From assembly GCF_029024965.1 (NCBI RefSeq), contig NZ_CP118982.1:124001-188000 (forward strand): a DNA stretch of 64,000 nt. Reading direction: 5' to 3'. Made by a program: the position numbers and the translations under genes. The notes under the pieces were generated by a model, which was not told the origin of the DNA, ran no database searches, and was given only the letters and a program-made list of their open reading frames with translations. This DNA is from Staphylococcus equorum (lineage in GTDB: Bacteria; Bacillota; Bacilli; Staphylococcales; Staphylococcaceae). Below, piece by piece: positions 63,602 to 64,000 of the stretch (positions are counted from its first letter, which is position 1; the number at the start of each line of letters is the position of its first letter).

Positions 63602-64000
63602 TTACAAATAATGTGACCAGATACCGTCGCTTGGAATTGATTCTACAGATATAATTTCATCTTTAGTCGGATGTTTTACGCTAAGATGCGATGCCCATAA
63701 AGCAATTTGTTGACCAGGTTTATTAATATGTTGTCCATATTTTTGGTCTCCATACAATGGTAAGTTTTGATTCGCAAATTGCACTCTAATTTGATGTGAA
63801 CGTCCAGTTCGCAATTGTACTTCGACTAAACTTTTCTTTTCAGCATTACGAATTATTTTGTAGTCTAAGATCGCTTGTTTTGCTTCTTTTCTTCTTGAAT
63901 CTACCACATATACGATATTTTTATTACGATCTTTCCAGAGATAATCTTTAAGTTCACCTTGTTTTTTTGCAGGTGTGCCATGAACAACTGCTAAATAAGT
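63602..64000 (-). CDS. RluA-family 23S rRNA pseudouridine synthase, C-terminal part (partial)
   Basis: The frame is open from the window edge to a TAA at 63602, giving the last 132 residues. It reads TYLAVVHGTPAKKQGELKDYLWKD, then VEVQLRTGRSHQIRVQFA, the GRxHQIR motif of RluA/RluD-type synthases, and QQIALWASHLSVKHP near the end. The catalytic HRLD motif would lie beyond the window. The enzyme isomerises uridines in ribosomal RNA. Which RluA paralogue it is cannot be told from this part. Confidence 0.88.
   Translation of the reverse strand, partial: TYLAVVHGTPAKKQGELKDYLWKDRNKNIVYVVDSRRKEAKQAILDYKIIRNAEKKSLVEVQLRTGRSHQIRVQFANQNLPLYGDQKYGQHINKPGQQIALWASHLSVKHPTKDEIISVESIPSDGIWSHYL

Overview
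The window reads as AT-rich chromosome of a coagulase-negative Staphylococcus, probably of the S. saprophyticus/xylosus/cohnii type. Grounds: a complete sir-sbn staphyloferrin B locus with Fur operators, a lactose permease/beta-galactosidase pair, a SceD-type transglycosylase, a BstA/DinB-type protein, and the staphylococcal GTGGGAC...GTCCCAC intergenic repeat. The species call is inference. I see no tRNA, rRNA, CRISPR array, prophage or insertion sequence.

Layout. 1-3219: end of a lactose permease gene and lacZ. 3522-5995: LysR regulator, hot-dog thioesterase and small unknown genes, including a 43-residue zinc-ribbon protein. 6281-20703: sirCBA (minus) and sbnA-I (plus), divergent from two Fur boxes. 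20792-25500: a secreted nuclease and a secreted purple-acid-type phosphatase facing apart across PhoP-like repeats, then a lipoprotein. 25978-28423: a GT2 polyprenyl-phosphate glycosyltransferase with a polytopic GT-C-like partner. 28552-33869 (minus): glycerate kinase, DASS anion transporter, response regulator, sensor kinase and PepSY protein packed as one operon, with three 11-bp direct repeats in front. 33973-35460: chromate transporter and PadR regulator. 35729-40600: DUF2848 protein, nitrilase-type amidase, complete TRAP transporter and GntR regulator. 40947-44028: Xre/DUF3955 protein, a frameshifted DUF3955 gene, 2,4-dienoyl-CoA reductase with a cre site, and a frameshifted yitT. 44129-50807 (minus): a galactitol/polyol-type PTS operon with two zinc dehydrogenases, a 51-residue membrane protein and a PRD regulator. 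51140-59690: the ethanolamine-type region described next. 59758-64000: a second DASS transporter, BstA-like protein, sceD, a structured repeat and the 3' part of an RluA-family gene.

The most interesting system is 51140-59690. An EutW-like sensor kinase and EutV-like ANTAR response regulator precede eutH, yet no ethanolamine ammonia-lyase or microcompartment gene is present. Next to it are genes for an aldehyde dehydrogenase, a glutamine-synthetase-like ligase, an SDR oxidoreductase and an M20 peptidase. The leaders of eutH and of the aldehyde dehydrogenase operon both carry a hexaloop hairpin (AAAGGT or AAAGGC, with A1 and G4) whose 3' side lies inside the 5' arm of an intrinsic terminator, the arrangement recognised by ANTAR proteins. 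I infer a B12-independent gamma-glutamyl route: ethanolamine imported by EutH, glutamylated, oxidised in two steps to gamma-glutamylglycine and hydrolysed to glutamate and glycine. The chemistry is inference; the RNA elements and gene order are in the sequence.

Other notable points are two copies of an intergenic palindrome whose stems covary around an invariant apical loop, two genes each broken by one missing A in a homopolymer, and a PTS regulator whose only well-placed start codon appears to be ATA.
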